A program made the position numbers and the translations under genes. A stretch of 64,000 bases of DNA from Betaproteobacteria bacterium (lineage in GTDB: Bacteria > Pseudomonadota > Gammaproteobacteria > Burkholderiales > Casimicrobiaceae), in the NCBI GenBank assembly GCA_013298765.1, contig JAAFJA010000002.1, positions 310,001 through 374,000 of the forward strand. The letters run 5' to 3'. Below, in pieces: positions 10,620 through 21,100 of this stretch. The first letter of the stretch is position 1, and each line of letters opens with the position of its first letter. The notes under the pieces are model-generated. The model was not told where the DNA came from. It searched no databases and saw only the letters and a list, made by a program, of their open reading frames with translations.

Positions 10620-11597
10620 ATGCGCAAATGGGTTCTCCCCGATTTTGTTGAAGACGTCTTGCCGCCCACCGCGGCCAAGATGGAGCAAACGCGTCGTGCG
10701 TTGATCGACACCTTTTCGAAGCACGGCTACGAATTTGTCAATCCGCCGCTCGTCGAGCATCTAGACGCACTTCTGACCGGCACTGGCAAGGATCTTGAGC
10801 ACAACACGTTCAAGCTGATCGACCCGCTTTCCGGAAAAATGCTTGGGGTTCGCCCCGACATTACACCGCAGGTTGCGCGCATTGATGCCACGTATTTCCC
10901 GGACGACGCGCCGCGCCGCTTTTGCTACGCGGGCGAGGTTCTGCGCACCCAAGCGAGTCTCGGTGCGTCGCGCGCACTGATGCAGGTGGGGGCAGAGCTC
11001 TTCGGCGAAGCCGACGTGAAGGGCGACATTGAAATCGTTCAGCTCATGATTGAGGCGGCACGCGCGGCGAATGCCTCGCCTCTTCTGCTTGATTGTGGGC
11101 ACGTGGGCGTGTTCAAAGCGCTCGCGAAACATTTTGAGCTATCTTCAAAAGCGACCTCTCTTGTCGATGAAGCGCTTGCGGCGAAATCCTCGAGCGCGCT
11201 TGCAGAAATAAAGTCGCTGTCCGACGAAGCCCGCAGCGCGTTCACCGCGCTCGCCAGTCTTTTCGGCCCGGCCAAAACGGTGCTCCAGCGCGCACGCGCA
11301 GCGCTCCCGCGCAATGCGACCGTGAGCGGCGCGCTCGATCAACTCGAAGCCGTGTCAAGCGCGATTGAGGCAGCGGGTGCGCAATGCTCACTCGATCTGG
11401 CCGATTTGCCAGGGCTTGATTACCACACGGGTCTCGTGTTTGTTGCTTACATGCAAAACACCAGTCACGTCGTTGCTCGCGGTGGTCGCTACGACGGCGT
11501 CGGCGAATCGTTCACGCAAACTGGGAAAGGTCGCGCCGCAACAGGATTCTCGTTCGTCGACCTACGCGCCTTAACGGAAGTGACGAGTGAGAAGTGA
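10620..11597 (+). CDS. hisZ: ATP phosphoribosyltransferase regulatory subunit
   Basis: The 325-residue protein is a HisRS-like paralogue lacking synthetase function. 'VLPPTAAKMEQTRRALIDTFSKHGYEFVNPPLVEHLDALL' is motif 1, 'VRPDITPQVARIDA' motif 2, and 'LPGLDYHTGLVFVAY' plus 'GGRYDG' motif 3. HisZ joins the short-form HisG to start histidine synthesis. It is shorter than the usual 380 or so, mainly in the insertion and C-terminal parts. Position directly before purA is the standard Burkholderiales order (hflK-hflC-hisZ-purA); the hfl genes are absent upstream here. HisZ rather than HisS is supported by the missing anticodon-binding domain. Confidence 0.9.
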   Translation: MRKWVLPDFVEDVLPPTAAKMEQTRRALIDTFSKHGYEFVNPPLVEHLDALLTGTGKDLEHNTFKLIDPLSGKMLGVRPDITPQVARIDATYFPDDAPRRFCYAGEVLRTQASLGASRALMQVGAELFGEADVKGDIEIVQLMIEAARAANASPLLLDCGHVGVFKALAKHFELSSKATSLVDEALAAKSSSALAEIKSLSDEARSAFTALASLFGPAKTVLQRARAALPRNATVSGALDQLEAVSSAIEAAGAQCSLDLADLPGLDYHTGLVFVAYMQNTSHVVARGGRYDGVGESFTQTGKGRAATGFSFVDLRALTEVTSEK

Positions 11598-11610
11598 TTT
11601 CTTGCTTGCC

Positions 11611-11716
11611 TCCTCGCGAACGCGGGGACTCAGGCCGACACGTTTGCGCTGCGATCGACGCTGTCGCACAACAAACTTTTTCAGGGACTGTGTGCCCGCC
11701 CTCGCGGGGATGACGG
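11611..11716. repeat. REP-like palindromic remnants between hisZ and purA
   Basis: Two GC-rich pieces, CCTCGCGAACGCGGGGACTC (11612-11631) and GCCCGCCCTCGCGGGGATGA (11694-11713), each form a small hairpin and resemble the widespread proteobacterial 'CCCGCG...CGCGGGGAT' intergenic repeats. They fill most of the 161-bp gap. The purA promoter must lie between or after them, or purA is read through from hisZ. Confidence 0.4.
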
Positions 11717-11743
11717 AACCACCTACTTTCAAACCATTTATAA

Positions 11744-13048
<1,305 letters not shown>

Positions 13049-13199
13049 TCGAGCCGCGATCAGTTCAGGACGTCGCGAAGGTTGCTCGCTTGGACGGAAA
13101 CCGATTTCAGCGGCTCCGCTTCGCACAAACATAGATAGACTTGTAACACCAAATTTAAGAAAGCTTTGCGTCTTAGCGACCAACGGGAGCGACGTCTTG

Positions 13200-13248
13200 G
13201 CTTGCGAATGCAAGCGTCGTCCTAGCGCCGTAAGGTGCGTCGTCCTAG
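13200..13248 (+). repeat. Hairpin plus 12-bp direct repeat in the phosphoribosyltransferase leader
   Basis: GCTTGC-GAAT-GCAAGC (13200-13215) forms a small hairpin. GCGTCGTCCTAG occurs at 13214-13225 and again at 13237-13248, a 23-bp period, and ends 20 bases before the ATG at 13269. This could be a protein-binding or leader-RNA element, but nothing more specific is recognised. Confidence 0.4.
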
Positions 13249-13268
13249 TGAGCGAAGCGAACGCCGCC

Positions 13269-13775
13269 ATGACTGATACCGGACACCTCTACATCACCTG
13301 GGAAAAATACCATCGTTTGATCGAGCAACTCGCGTTGGTAGTACACGATTCAAAGTGGGAGTTCGATCACATCATTTGCATCGCTCGCGGGGGCTTGCGT
13401 GTGGGTGATCAGCTTTCACGCATTTTCGACAAACCGCTCGCGATCATGAGCACCTCAAGCTACGTGGAAGAAGGCGGAACCGTGCGCGGCAAGTTGCTGG
13501 TGTCTGAACACCTGACGATGACCTCGGCGAAACTAGGCGAACGCGTGCTGGTTGTTGATGACATGGTCGATTCGGGACACACTCTGCACGTAGTGAAAGA
13601 AGAGCTTCCCAAGCGTTACTCGCACCTGACCGACGTGCGAACCGGCGTGATCTGGAAGAAAGGCGTGTCCACGTTTCATCCGGATTTTTTCGTCGACTAC
13701 CTGCCCACGAACCCGTGGATTCATCAGCCGTTTGAGCATTACGACAATACCCGGCCCAATCAACTACCGCGCTAG
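13269..13775 (+). CDS. Purine-type phosphoribosyltransferase (xanthine/hypoxanthine)
   Basis: The 168-residue protein starts at ATG 13269, preferred over an upstream TTG because the PRTase fold begins at 'LYITWEKYHRLIEQL'. The PRPP-binding loop is VVDDMVDSGHTL with the two Asp at 97-98. 'IICIARGGLRVGDQLSRIF' carries the early phosphate-binding turn, and 'VIWKKGVSTFHPDFFVDYLPTNPWIHQPFE' is the base-specificity end. It converts a purine base plus PRPP to the nucleotide. Adjacent purA fits purine salvage. Whether it prefers xanthine, guanine or hypoxanthine cannot be decided here, so no symbol is given. Confidence 0.86.
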   Translation: MTDTGHLYITWEKYHRLIEQLALVVHDSKWEFDHIICIARGGLRVGDQLSRIFDKPLAIMSTSSYVEEGGTVRGKLLVSEHLTMTSAKLGERVLVVDDMVDSGHTLHVVKEELPKRYSHLTDVRTGVIWKKGVSTFHPDFFVDYLPTNPWIHQPFEHYDNTRPNQLPR

Positions 13776-13863
13776 TCGCTTTCAGTCGTTACCTTTCTCG
13801 CGCAGACTTCGCTTTTCTTTCTGCCCTAGTCAACTGTACTTTGCATGATTTGCGGAGGTCTGT

Positions 13864-16800
13864 ATGCCCCAAGCTCGTCTCTTTCGGTATTTGGTAGCGT
13901 TTCTTGCGCTATTCATTTGTACAACGACGATGGCAGCGACGCTGTGGACCGACATTTCGGCGCGCGGCATAGCGACTGCAGGCGCAAGGGACATCTTGCC
14001 GACGAAATCCCGGACGATGTCCCTCAATTTGGCTGAGATGCAAAGCCTTCTCAGCCAGGCGCCAAGAGAGAGCGAGATCGCCGTCACCCAAAGCAAGTTT
14101 GAAATTGAACTGCCCCTCAGCGAGGGCGATTTCGCAGTTTTCCGCGTGGTCGAAACTGCGGTGATGGCCCCCGAACTTTCCGCACGCTACCCAATGCTCA
14201 GAACCTATTTGGGGCAACGCGTCGATGAGCCGTCCACCACCGTTGGGTTCGATTTAACCAATCGCGGTTTCCGCGCTCAGTTCATCGCCAACACGCACAC
14301 CTCTTACATCGAGCCATTTCAGCGCGGTGATGTCCAACACTACAACGTCTTCAACAAAGCCGACTACCCGCTTGACCGGGAGCCGATGCGCTGCGAGGTG
14401 ACGGGCACGGAGATCCGTGCAAAGTCCAACCTGTTGAGTCGCAACGATGTAAGCCTCCTCGCCTCTGGGGCCAACTTGCGCACTTACCGCATCGCCGTAG
14501 CTGCGACCGGGGAGTACACGGCAGCACTCGGCGGCACAAAGCTCGATGGCTTAAGTGGCATTGTCACCACCATGAATCGCGTCAATGGAATCTATGAGCG
14601 TGAAGTGTCCGTTCGTATGCAGATCATCGCCAACAACGATCTCATCGTCTACACCAATGGTGCGACGGATCCCTACACGAACAATAGCGGCAGCACAATG
14701 CTGGGAGAAAACCAAAGCAACCTCACCACGGTCATCGGCAGTGCTAACTATGACGTCGGTCATGTGTTTAGCACCGGCGGCGGTGGGATCGCGTCGTTGG
14801 GTTCGGTTTGCAGTGCGTCGGCGAAAGCGCAAGGAGTGACGGGCAGCGGTACGCCGCGAGGCGATGGATTTGATGTCGACTATGTCGCACACGAACTGGG
14901 CCACCAATTCGACGGCGACCACACTTTTAACGGTACGACCGGAAGCTGTAGCGGAAACCGCTCTGCCGGGTCTGCCTACGAGACGGGCAGCGGTAATTCC
15001 ATCCAAGCCTATGCGGGAATTTGCGCCGTAACAAATATTCAAGCGCTGAGCGACCCTTACTTCCATCGGCAAAGCCTCGACCAACTACTCGCATTCACAA
15101 CCACTGGCGGCGGAGGCACCTGCGGAATTTTGACGTCGACGGGTAACACGCCACCGACGGTAACGGCACCCGCCGCGTTTTCCATCCCTCACTCGACACC
15201 ATTTCAGTTGACCGCCGTCGGCAATGATGCCAATCCCGACACGCTGACGTACGCATGGGAGCAATTTGATCTCGGTGCCGCTAATACAACATCATCACTC
15301 GCAGCCGCCACCAATGGGCCGATGTTTCGCAGCTTCGCGCCCTCGCGATCCCCAACGCGCCTTTTCCCAAGTTTGCGCTACATCCTAAATAATGCAAACC
15401 TCGTCCCCGATCTTGCTCCCGTTGAGGGCACAACGACGCCAGACTTTTTCACCGGTGAGCGTTTGCCGAGCGACGGCCGCACCATGAATTTCCGCGTGAC
15501 AGTCCGTGACAACCGACCCGGCGGGGGCGGCACCGAATTCGCATCGACTCAAATTACGACCGTCGCAGGGGCAGGTCCATTCGCAATCACGTCGCCCAAT
15601 ACGGCCGCGAGCGCATGGGCCACCGGCGCGACACAAACCATCACGTGGAACGTTGCAAACACCAACGCAGCGCCCATCAGTACCGCCAATGTAGATATCG
15701 CACTCTCCGTCGATGGCGGCTTTAGTTTTCCGCACGTGATTGCGTCGAACGTTTCGAATAACGGCAGCTACTCGTTCACACTTGCCGCCGCGATTCCAGC
15801 GACGACTAAAGCACGCGTCCGCGTCTCTGCGGTCGGTAACGTCTTTTTCGACATCAGCGACGCGAACTTTACGATCACCAGCACAAATAGCGTGCCGAAC
15901 ATTTCAGTCACGGGATCAATCAACGTTACCCAGGGCGGAGCGCCGGTGACCACGCAAGTTGCGACCGTCAGCGATACACAACAGGCCGCTGGAACGCTTG
16001 GCGTAACTGTTGGCAACGTGCCACTCGGCATTTCGGTCACGGCCAATAACAGTAATGGCAACGTGTCGTTCACAGCGAGCGCAGATTGTTCTGTGTATGC
16101 GCCCACCTCCGGCAGCAAGCCCTACCCTCTTTTGCTAACAGTGACCGACAGCACGGGCGCGACGAACGCCGCGACCGTCAATTTGGTCATTACTGGCAAC
16201 TCGATGCCCACCCTCGGGACCTACAGCAACCAAAGTATTGTCAGTGGCGCATCGGCGACCGTGGTCCCATCCGCGCCAATTGCCGATGCCAATGGCAATT
16301 TAACGAGCAGCACCGTGACGCCCGCTGCACTGCCCGGTAGCTCGCCCGGCGTGAACATCACGCTTGCTGGCAATGGCAGCGTGACCGTCAACACCGATGC
16401 AAACACCACGCCCGGGACCCATGCTATTCGCGTGCAAGCCACCGATAGCTGCGGCGCTGCACGTATTCGGGAATTCGCGGTGACCGTGGTGCCAGCAGGC
16501 GCATACCTGCAGTACGCGAGCAACGCCCTACCCGCGGGCAATGGCGTTATCGAGCGCGGTGAATGCAACCCGCTTAACGTATCGCTCACCAATATTGGCA
16601 CAGCCGCTGCGACAGGCGTGAGCGCGACTCTTTGGAGCAACACACCGGGCGTGGTCATCACGCAGCCGAATGCTTCGTTGCCAGATGTCGCGGTAACGAC
16701 CACGCAGAGCACGAGCGCGCCGTTCCAAGTGAGCACGTCAAACTCGTTCGTCTGCGGTGGGGACGCGAATTTCACCTTGGTCGTCAACAATTCCGGGGGC

Positions 16801-17802
16801 AGTTCACCGCGTACGCTGACATTTAGCGTGCCCACCGGCGTTACGGCCCCTGTATTCAGCGAGACCTTTGACTCGGTCTCCGCTCCTGCGCTTCCTGCCG
16901 GGTGGACAGCGCAAGTCACAGGCGCGAGCCCACCCGCGTTGTGGGCAACCGCGGCCACGGGTGCAGATACAGCGCCGAATGTTGCCTTCACGAACGGTGT
17001 AGGAACCGTTGCCTCGAATAGTCTAATTTCGCCGTCGATCACCGTGCCAGCAGCCGCCAGCGCGGCGACCTTGACATTCCGAAGCACATGGAACTTCGAG
17101 AACGGCTACGACGGCGGCGTGATCGAGGTTTCCACTGATGGGGGCGCGACTTATAACGACGTCACGTCCCCGAGCGTTGGAGCAAGTTTCATATCGGGCG
17201 GCTACAACGGCTCGCTCAGCAATTTGTACGGGAATCCAATCGGCGGGCGCTCGGCTTGGACCGGCGCACAAGGCACTTTCATTACGACGACAGTGCAACT
17301 GCCCGTTTCGTTGAACGGGCAATCCATCCGCTTGCGTTTCCGCGCAGGGTGGGACAACTCAACCTCGACAGCGGGCGCAAATTGGCGCATCGACGGCTTA
17401 AACGTCGTCTCGGGCCGCACATGCAGCGCCGCTGGACCGGGCACGTGCGCCGCGCCAGCGATCCTCAATGTAGACGACAGCGCTGCCCCAGACGTCTACG
17501 CAAGCGCAACGGATGCTTTGATCCTGATGCGCTACCTTTTTGGCGTGCGCGATGCCGCACTGATCGCAAATGCACTGGGCACGAATCCTCAGCGCAACCC
17601 AGCGCAAATCGCCACGTATATCAATACGAACCTCGCTCGGTTTGACGTAGACGGTGACGGATTTGTACGCCCCCAGACGGACGGGCTCATGATTTATCGT
17701 CGTCTACTTGGTTTATCCGGTAGCGCACTGACCGCTGGTGCGAAGAACTCCGCAAGAACGGACACTGAAATCGTAAACGCGATCGACGCGCTGCGCCCGT
17801 AA
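13864..17802 (+). CDS. Secreted reprolysin-like metallopeptidase with Ig-like domains and dockerin-like tail (copy 1)
   Basis: The 1312-residue protein has GGAGG five bases before its ATG and a signal peptide cut near residue 25. A prodomain-like part (about 30-190) precedes an M12B-type catalytic domain with HELGHQFDGDH at 343-353 (zinc ligands His343, 347, 353; Glu344 catalytic). The Met-turn region reads SIQAYAGIC instead of the expected IMxYxGxC, so the Met is missing. Beta-sandwich domains follow, including 'FRVTVRDNRPGGGG' and a jelly-roll-like region near 1010-1190. The last 110 residues hold two EF-hand/dockerin-like repeats, the second with DVDGDGFVRPQTD. It probably acts outside the cell. 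The next large gene is a tandem paralogue. Confidence 0.88.
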   Translation: MPQARLFRYLVAFLALFICTTTMAATLWTDISARGIATAGARDILPTKSRTMSLNLAEMQSLLSQAPRESEIAVTQSKFEIELPLSEGDFAVFRVVETAVMAPELSARYPMLRTYLGQRVDEPSTTVGFDLTNRGFRAQFIANTHTSYIEPFQRGDVQHYNVFNKADYPLDREPMRCEVTGTEIRAKSNLLSRNDVSLLASGANLRTYRIAVAATGEYTAALGGTKLDGLSGIVTTMNRVNGIYEREVSVRMQIIANNDLIVYTNGATDPYTNNSGSTMLGENQSNLTTVIGSANYDVGHVFSTGGGGIASLGSVCSASAKAQGVTGSGTPRGDGFDVDYVAHELGHQFDGDHTFNGTTGSCSGNRSAGSAYETGSGNSIQAYAGICAVTNIQALSDPYFHRQSLDQLLAFTTTGGGGTCGILTSTGNTPPTVTAPAAFSIPHSTPFQLTAVGNDANPDTLTYAWEQFDLGAANTTSSLAAATNGPMFRSFAPSRSPTRLFPSLRYILNNANLVPDLAPVEGTTTPDFFTGERLPSDGRTMNFRVTVRDNRPGGGGTEFASTQITTVAGAGPFAITSPNTAASAWATGATQTITWNVANTNAAPISTANVDIALSVDGGFSFPHVIASNVSNNGSYSFTLAAAIPATTKARVRVSAVGNVFFDISDANFTITSTNSVPNISVTGSINVTQGGAPVTTQVATVSDTQQAAGTLGVTVGNVPLGISVTANNSNGNVSFTASADCSVYAPTSGSKPYPLLLTVTDSTGATNAATVNLVITGNSMPTLGTYSNQSIVSGASATVVPSAPIADANGNLTSSTVTPAALPGSSPGVNITLAGNGSVTVNTDANTTPGTHAIRVQATDSCGAARIREFAVTVVPAGAYLQYASNALPAGNGVIERGECNPLNVSLTNIGTAAATGVSATLWSNTPGVVITQPNASLPDVAVTTTQSTSAPFQVSTSNSFVCGGDANFTLVVNNSGGSSPRTLTFSVPTGVTAPVFSETFDSVSAPALPAGWTAQVTGASPPALWATAATGADTAPNVAFTNGVGTVASNSLISPSITVPAAASAATLTFRSTWNFENGYDGGVIEVSTDGGATYNDVTSPSVGASFISGGYNGSLSNLYGNPIGGRSAWTGAQGTFITTTVQLPVSLNGQSIRLRFRAGWDNSTSTAGANWRIDGLNVVSGRTCSAAGPGTCAAPAILNVDDSAAPDVYASATDALILMRYLFGVRDAALIANALGTNPQRNPAQIATYINTNLARFDVDGDGFVRPQTDGLMIYRRLLGLSGSALTAGAKNSARTDTEIVNAIDALRP

Positions 17803-17824
17803 CGCATCTCAGCAATAAGAATAG

Positions 17825-17857
17825 ATCGCTTCGCCCCATTAAATCTGGGCAAGCGAT
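17825..17857 (+). terminator. Hairpin after metallopeptidase copy 1
   Basis: ATCGCTTcGCCC pairs with GGGCAAGCGAT with one bulge and a 9-11 base AT-rich loop, followed by a T-rich stretch. It sits 23 bases after the stop. Its GCCC/GGGC core is also the left end of paired-tetramer repeat copy 2. Confidence 0.5.
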
Positions 17858-17902
17858 TCATTATTGTTATGGTTAGCTCGACTCTTTTCACCGCCTTCGC
17901 CC
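17847..17902. repeat. Paired-tetramer repeat, copy 2
   Basis: GGGC at 17847 and GCCC at 17899 have a 56-bp outer distance. The left side is GCCCC-ATTAAATCT-GGGC (17833-17850), a complete small palindrome. The right tetramer is followed by TAATTAAATATACG. It lies in the gap between the tandem metallopeptidase genes, 110 bases before copy 3. Confidence 0.65.
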
Positions 17903-18011
17903 TAATTAAATATACGTTCTATTGAATATTCAGTTGGAAGAGTCATGGCTGGAATTGCGCGAACCCCAGAGTAGCTCGATATGCGCTTTGATCCTGCTCC
18001 CTATTGCTACC

Positions 18012-18067
18012 GGGCTACGACGCATATCCGTCACTTTTCGAGATCGCTACTCATTACCGTCTAGCCC
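18012..18067. repeat. Paired-tetramer repeat, copy 3
   Basis: GGGC at 18012 and GCCC at 18064 have a 56-bp outer distance. The left flank is TCCC-TATTGCTACC-GGGC and the right tetramer is followed by TGGTTATTTAG. The inner edges read GGGCTA and TAGCCC, so they can also pair with each other. It lies just upstream of metallopeptidase copy 2. Confidence 0.65.
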
Positions 18068-18161
18068 TGGTTATTTAGTGTTTTCACTGATCTTTTTGAG
18101 CACCCAAACTAGAGCGCTAGCGGCTATGATTTCGAAGCTTTTTCTCACGGCTTTGCTCACT

Positions 18162-21100
18162 ATGCCTCGGCTACTTTCGATCTCGCTTCTGTCACTTGCT
18201 GCGCTTGTCTCCCATTCGGCGTACGCAGATCGCGCGTTTTGGTCAGAACTTGATCAATCAAAGGTTCCAGCCGTCGCCGAGCGATTCACGCCTGCCACGA
18301 CTGGACGCACGCTATCTCTTCAGCATTCCGCGCTCGCCGCTCGACTGCGCGAAGCCCCTGAGGAAAAAACAAAGCGTGTTCCAGAGAGTAAGTTCACGCT
18401 CGAGCTGCCGATGCCCGATGGCAGCTTTGATACGTTTCGCGTCGTCGAAACGGCAGTGATGGCCCCCGAGCTCGCGGCACGTTACCCAGAAATCAAGACC
18501 TATCTTGCGCAGAGCATCTCGGACCCCGCCACGACCGCGCGGCTCGACACCACGTCCCTGGGCTTCAGAGCTCAGTTTCTTTCGCCCAGAGGCAGCGCCT
18601 ACATCGAACCGATGATGCGCGGCGATGTGACTCGCTACATCGCATTCCGAAAAGCGGACGACACCTCCGAGCGTCCGCCGATGCGCTGCAGTGTGACGGG
18701 AGAGATCTTCAAAAGCACGCCCGATCTGCTTAGAAAAAATGCGATCGAGCCTCTTGCGACGGGCGCTAACCTGCGCACGTATCGACTAGCGGTCGCGACC
18801 ACAGGTGAATACGCCGCCTCGTTCGGCGGCGCAAAAGCCGATGCGTTGGGCGGCATCGTGACAACGATGAACCGTGTGAACGGAATTTTCGAACGCGAAG
18901 CAGCAGTGCGCATGCAACTGATCGCGAACAACGATCTCGTGATCTTCACCAACGGTGCGACTGATCCTTACGACAACAACGACTCGCGCGCAATGCTCGG
19001 GCAGAACCAAGCGACACTTACCTCCATCATTGGCGGCGCGAACTACGACATGGGTCATGTGTTCACCACCGGCGGCGGCGGCGTTGCGAGCCTCGGGTCT
19101 GTGTGTAGCGCCACGCGTAAAGGGCAAGGCGTCACCGGATTACCAACCCCTCGCGGCGACTGGTTCGATGTCGATTTTGTATCGCACGAGATGGGGCACC
19201 AATTCAACGCGCCGCATACGTTCAATAGCGAATCCAACAATTGCAGCGGTGGTAATCGTAGTGCCAGCAGCGCATACGAACCCGGAAGCGGCTCTACGAT
19301 CATGAGCTACACCGGCTCATGCTCTCCGCACAACCTTCAAGGCGACAGCGACGATCATTTCCACGGCGGCAGCCTCAACACCATTCACGCGTTCGTCGCG
19401 GGCGGCGGAAGCGCGTGTGGCACCTTGGCGTCCACCGGGAACTCCCCGCCGACAATCTCTGCCCCTGCCAACAACACTGCCTACACGATCCCGTCACGTA
19501 CTCCGTTCATGCTCACGGCGACTGCCGCTGACGCAAACAACGACACGCTGACTTACAACTGGGAACAGCTCAATACGGGCGATGCAAACATCATCAACGA
19601 TCCGCAAAGTTTCTTTGACACAGGCAACAACCCCATCTTCCGCACGTTCGCGCCCTCGCGCACGCCCACGCGATTGTTTCCAAGCCTCCGATACATCCTA
19701 GACAACGCAAATCAGCCGCCTTACAACGCGCCACTGCTTGGCACCACGACGCCGAACTATTTCACCGGAGAAACGCTTCCCACGACCAACCGAACACTCG
19801 CTTTCCAACTGATGGTGCGTGATAACCGCCCAGGCGGCGGTGGAACAGAAAACGTGGCGGTGAACGTCACTGTAAACGCTGCGTCCGGCCCGTTCGCCGT
19901 CACCGTGCCCAATACAAACGTTTCCTGGGCAGCAGGCTCAAGCCAAACGGTGACCTGGAACGTTGCAAATACATCCAGCGCCCCGGTGAGCGCGGGCAAC
20001 GTGCAGATTGCTTTATCGACAGACGGCGGATTCACATTCCCAACCATTCTCGCAACGAGCGTGCCCAACAACGGCAGCGCGAACGTGTCGATTCCCGCCA
20101 ACACGCCGAGCACCACGCGCGCCCGTATCCGCGTGATGGCGGTCGGCAATATCTTCTTCGATATCAGCGACGCCAACTTCACGATTACGGGAACTAACAC
20201 CGTTCCCACGATCACCGCTACCGGTACCGTCAGCGTTTCGCAAGGTGGTCCCTCGGCCACTGCGACTGTCGCCACGGTGAGCGACTCGCAAGACGCAGCC
20301 GGCTCACTCACCGTATCAGCCTCGCAAGTGCCACAGGAACTAAACGTGAGCGTTGTGAACAATGCAGGCAACATATCCCTGACGGCGACCGCCGCGTGCA
20401 GCTTGTATGCGCCACGCACCGGGACCAGCACCTACCCGATTCTGCTCACCGTCACCGATAGCGCAGGCGCCCAATCAACAGCCTATGTAAACGTTTTGGT
20501 CAGCGCCAATTCAGTGCCCACGCTCGGCGCGTATAGCAACGTGACCATCGTGCGCGGCACGACCGTGAGCGTGAATCCGGCCAGCGCGCCAGCAGACGGC
20601 AACAACAACGCAAATGCGCCCACCGTTTCCGTGAGCAACCTTTCGGGAAGTGGCCCCAGCGGCAGCGTCACCGTCGCAGCAAACGGAAATGTGTCGATCG
20701 TCACCACCGCTACGACCGATATCGCGAGTTTCCCCATCCGCGTAAGCGTTGCCGATAGCTGCGGCGCAACGCGGATTCGTGATTTCACGGCTCGCGTAGT
20801 GCCGCCCGGTGCGTATCTTGATCCTGCGGGTAGTCAGCTCATTACCGGCAACGCACTCGTCGAGCCGAACGAGTGCAATGAACTGAACTTCTCCGTAGCG
20901 AACGTAGGCAATGCCTCTGCGACGGCGGTGGGCGCAACGCTTTCAAGCAGCACGCCGGGTGTGAGCGTTACGCGCCCCGGTGCAACGTTTACCGATATCG
21001 CGACCGGTCAAACCCGAACCACCACGGTGCCCTTCCAGTTCAGCACCACGAATTCCCTTGCGTGTGGAAGCTCGGCTAACTTTAACGTTACGGTGAATTA

